Shown in pieces: positions 4,605 to 6,567 of a stretch of DNA of 6,567 bases. Location: contig JAMWDC010000127.1 in NCBI GenBank assembly GCA_023819025.1, positions 1 to 6,567 on the forward strand, in the 5' to 3' direction. This DNA is from Candidatus Omnitrophota bacterium (lineage in GTDB: Bacteria > Omnitrophota > Omnitrophia > Omnitrophales > Aquincolibacteriaceae). The first letter of the stretch is position 1. Each line of letters opens with the position of its first letter. A program made the position numbers and the translations under genes. The notes under the pieces are model-generated. The model searched no databases and was not told the DNA's origin. It saw nothing but the letters and a program-made list of their open reading frames with translations.

Positions 4605-6567
4605 TTATTTTGAAGACTTTATGTCGCGATGATAATTTTGCAACGATTTGACCTTGGATTGTCCCCTGCTTCTTGCGGCGATACCTTTGGCTGCGGCCAA
4701 GGCAGCAGCCGTTGTCGTGATGTACGGTATCTTATATTTGATGGCGGCGAGCCGGATACAAGAATCATCCTCCTGGCTTGTTTTTCCATACGGGGTATTG
4801 ACGATCAACTGAATCTCTCCATTCGCAATCGCATCGACAATGTGGGGACGTCCGTACCCCATTTTGAAGATTTTATGGCACTCAATACCCCGGCGACTCA
4901 AAAATTGATGGGTCCCTTCGGTAGCAAAGATTTTAAAACCCACTTGTTTAAAAATTTTGACGGCCTCTAAAACTCCCCTCTTATCTCGGTCAGCCACGGT
5001 AACTAAAACCGCCCCTTTGAGAGGCAAAGGCGTTGAGGTCGCCTCCTGGGCTTTGTAAAAAGCCAAACCGAAGGAGTCGGCCATTCCCAAAACTTCACCC
5101 GTAGACCGCATCTCGGGACCCAATACGGGATCGACCTCCGGAAACATATTGAAAGGAAACACGGCTTCTTTGACGCCAAAATGAGGAAATATCTTTTGGG
5201 TAAGGTTCAGGTCTGATAATTTCTTCCCCAGCATAATCTGTGTTGCGCATTTTGCCATGCCAATATTGCAAACTTTCGAAACAAGAGGCACGGTTCGGGA
5301 CGCTCTTGGATTCGCTTCTAAAATATAGACCTTGTCATCCGCAATGGCGTATTGGACGTTGATCAATCCGACGACCTTCAGTTCGATCGCGATTTTTTGG
5401 GTATATTCATAAATCGTCTTGAGGTGTTTCGGGGAGATCGACACGGGAGGTATCACGCAGGCCGAATCGCCGGAATGCACGCCAGCCAGCTCAATGTGCT
5501 CCATCACCGTGGGGACAAAGGCATCGGTTCCGTCGGCAATGGCGTCGGCTTCGCATTCGATCGCATTCACCAAAAATTTATCGATGAGGATAGGGCGTTC
5601 TGGAGAGACATCGACCGCAGCCGCCACATATTGTCTCAACATTTCCTCATCCTGAACAACCTCCATGGCCCGCCCGCCCAAAACATACGACGGCCGGACC
5701 ATCAAGGGATAGCCGATTCTCTGCGCGATCTCTAAGGCCTCCTCCAAAGTGCTCGCCATGCCGGATTCGGGCTCAGGAATCCCGAGCTTGTCCATCATCT
5801 TCCGAAAACGATCCCGATCCTCTGCCAAGTCGATCGTCTCCGGTGTCGTCCCAAGAATCCTGACGCCCTCCGATGCGAGCTCATTGGCTATATTCAGAGG
5901 TGTCTGCCCTCCGAACTGAACAATGACACCCTCTGGTTTTTCTTTCTCGTAAATACTCAGTACATCCTCGACCGTTAATGGCTCAAAATAGAGCTTGTCG
6001 GAAGTATCATAGTCCGTCGAAACCGTCTCCGGATTGCAGTTCACCATGATGGATTCATAACCTGCTTCACGAATCGCAAAGGCCGCATGCACACAACAAT
6101 AGTCAAACTCAATTCCCTGCCCGATCCGATTCGGCCCACCACCCAAGACCATGATTTTTTTTCGGTTACTGACCTCCACGCGGTCCGGGGCGTTGTATGT
6201 AGAATAATAATAGGAAGCCTTTTCCACGCCGCTTACCGGAACCGCATCCCAGCATTCCACCACCCCAAGAGACACCCGCTTGCTCCGGATTTCCTTTTCT
6301 TGAATCCCCAGAAGTTGTGCAAGATATTTATCCGCAAAGCCGTCCTTTTTGGCGCGAATAAGAAGGTTGTCCGGAATCAGCCGTCCTTTGTATTTAAGAA
6401 TCTCTTCCTCAAGTTCTACAAGTTCCTTCATCTGTTGAAGAAACCAGGGTTTGATGTGGGTCCGCTCATAGAGGGTTTGGATATCCGCGCCCTTGCGTAA
6501 GGCTTCGTACATGATAAATTGCCGTTCGCTTGTCGGTCCAAACAGCATCTGCATCAGCTCGTCGAGG
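4605..6567 (-). CDS. carB: Carbamoyl-phosphate synthase large subunit, C-terminal part (5' end outside window)
   Basis: CarB makes carbamoyl phosphate from bicarbonate, ammonia (delivered by CarA) and two ATP, for pyrimidine and arginine synthesis. The frame is open to the right edge, giving 653 residues of a protein usually near 1,070, so about 420 N-terminal residues (the first ATP-grasp half) are missing; the ATG at 6554 is internal. Counting from that Met: oligomerisation region (5-95, with IKPWFLQQMKELVELEEE), entry to the second synthetase half MVLGGGPNRIGQGIEFDYC (135-153), CNPETVSTDYDTSDKLYFEP (173-192), VQFGGQTPLN (212-221), ATP-grasp motifs RPSYVLGGRAMEVV (287-300) and ILEANPRASRTVPLVSK (411-427), and the allosteric MGS-like domain (about 511-649, with NTPYGK and IPYITT). 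The usual VDTCAAEFEA stretch before YYYSTY is replaced by unrelated residues (about 98-115). It ends in TAA, 62 bp from the comM stop. carA is not in view. Confidence 0.96.
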   Translation of the reverse strand, partial: LDELMQMLFGPTSERQFIMYEALRKGADIQTLYERTHIKPWFLQQMKELVELEEEILKYKGRLIPDNLLIRAKKDGFADKYLAQLLGIQEKEIRSKRVSLGVVECWDAVPVSGVEKASYYYSTYNAPDRVEVSNRKKIMVLGGGPNRIGQGIEFDYCCVHAAFAIREAGYESIMVNCNPETVSTDYDTSDKLYFEPLTVEDVLSIYEKEKPEGVIVQFGGQTPLNIANELASEGVRILGTTPETIDLAEDRDRFRKMMDKLGIPEPESGMASTLEEALEIAQRIGYPLMVRPSYVLGGRAMEVVQDEEMLRQYVAAAVDVSPERPILIDKFLVNAIECEADAIADGTDAFVPTVMEHIELAGVHSGDSACVIPPVSISPKHLKTIYEYTQKIAIELKVVGLINVQYAIADDKVYILEANPRASRTVPLVSKVCNIGMAKCATQIMLGKKLSDLNLTQKIFPHFGVKEAVFPFNMFPEVDPVLGPEMRSTGEVLGMADSFGLAFYKAQEATSTPLPLKGAVLVTVADRDKRGVLEAVKIFKQVGFKIFATEGTHQFLSRRGIECHKIFKMGYGRPHIVDAIANGEIQLIVNTPYGKTSQEDDSCIRLAAIKYKIPYITTTAAALAAAKGIAARSRGQSKVKSLQNYHRDIKSSK

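Overview
This window looks like ordinary chromosome from a free-living bacterium of moderate GC content with an L,D-transpeptidase-modified peptidoglycan wall. It carries house-keeping genes and no phage, plasmid, CRISPR, rRNA or tRNA signal. The organism cannot be named from this sequence. The gene mix and a slightly unusual CarB suggest an uncultured lineage; Omnitrophota or a similar candidate phylum is a weak guess.

Layout, left to right. Positions 1-288 hold no supportable gene but have a dense regulatory look: a sigma70-type promoter with two operator-like palindromes on its -35 and spacer, a small hairpin with a T-run, and an 8-bp direct repeat. They lead to a 70-residue protein of unknown function (289-501, +) with a strong ribosome binding site. 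It converges on a three-gene minus-strand operon transcribed from about 2900 down to 535: a DUF212/YuiD-type divergent PAP2 membrane protein, a LysM + YkuD L,D-transpeptidase, and accA (acetyl-CoA carboxylase carboxyltransferase alpha). Spacing is tight (1 nt and 9 nt), so the operon joins envelope functions to the first step of fatty-acid synthesis.

Across a 185-bp divergent region (2840-3024) lies comM/yifB (3025-4542, +), a Mg-chelatase-like AAA+ ATPase. It converges, with 62 bp between stops, on the 3' two-thirds of carB (4605-6567, -), the large subunit of carbamoyl-phosphate synthase. The 5' end of carB lies beyond the right edge.

Main oddities. The L,D-transpeptidase frame has an amber codon (1720-1722) just before its catalytic His and Cys motifs, yet the same frame continues with intact motifs to a natural stop 9 nt before accA. 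TAG serves as the normal stop of accA and of the 70-residue gene, so general reassignment is unlikely; a recent nonsense mutation, an assembly error or specific readthrough remain. The comM/DUF212 intergenic region appears to hold two face-to-face extended -10 promoters with nearly coincident start sites. I see no convincing new multi-gene system here; the novelty is at the level of individual sites and one small unknown gene.
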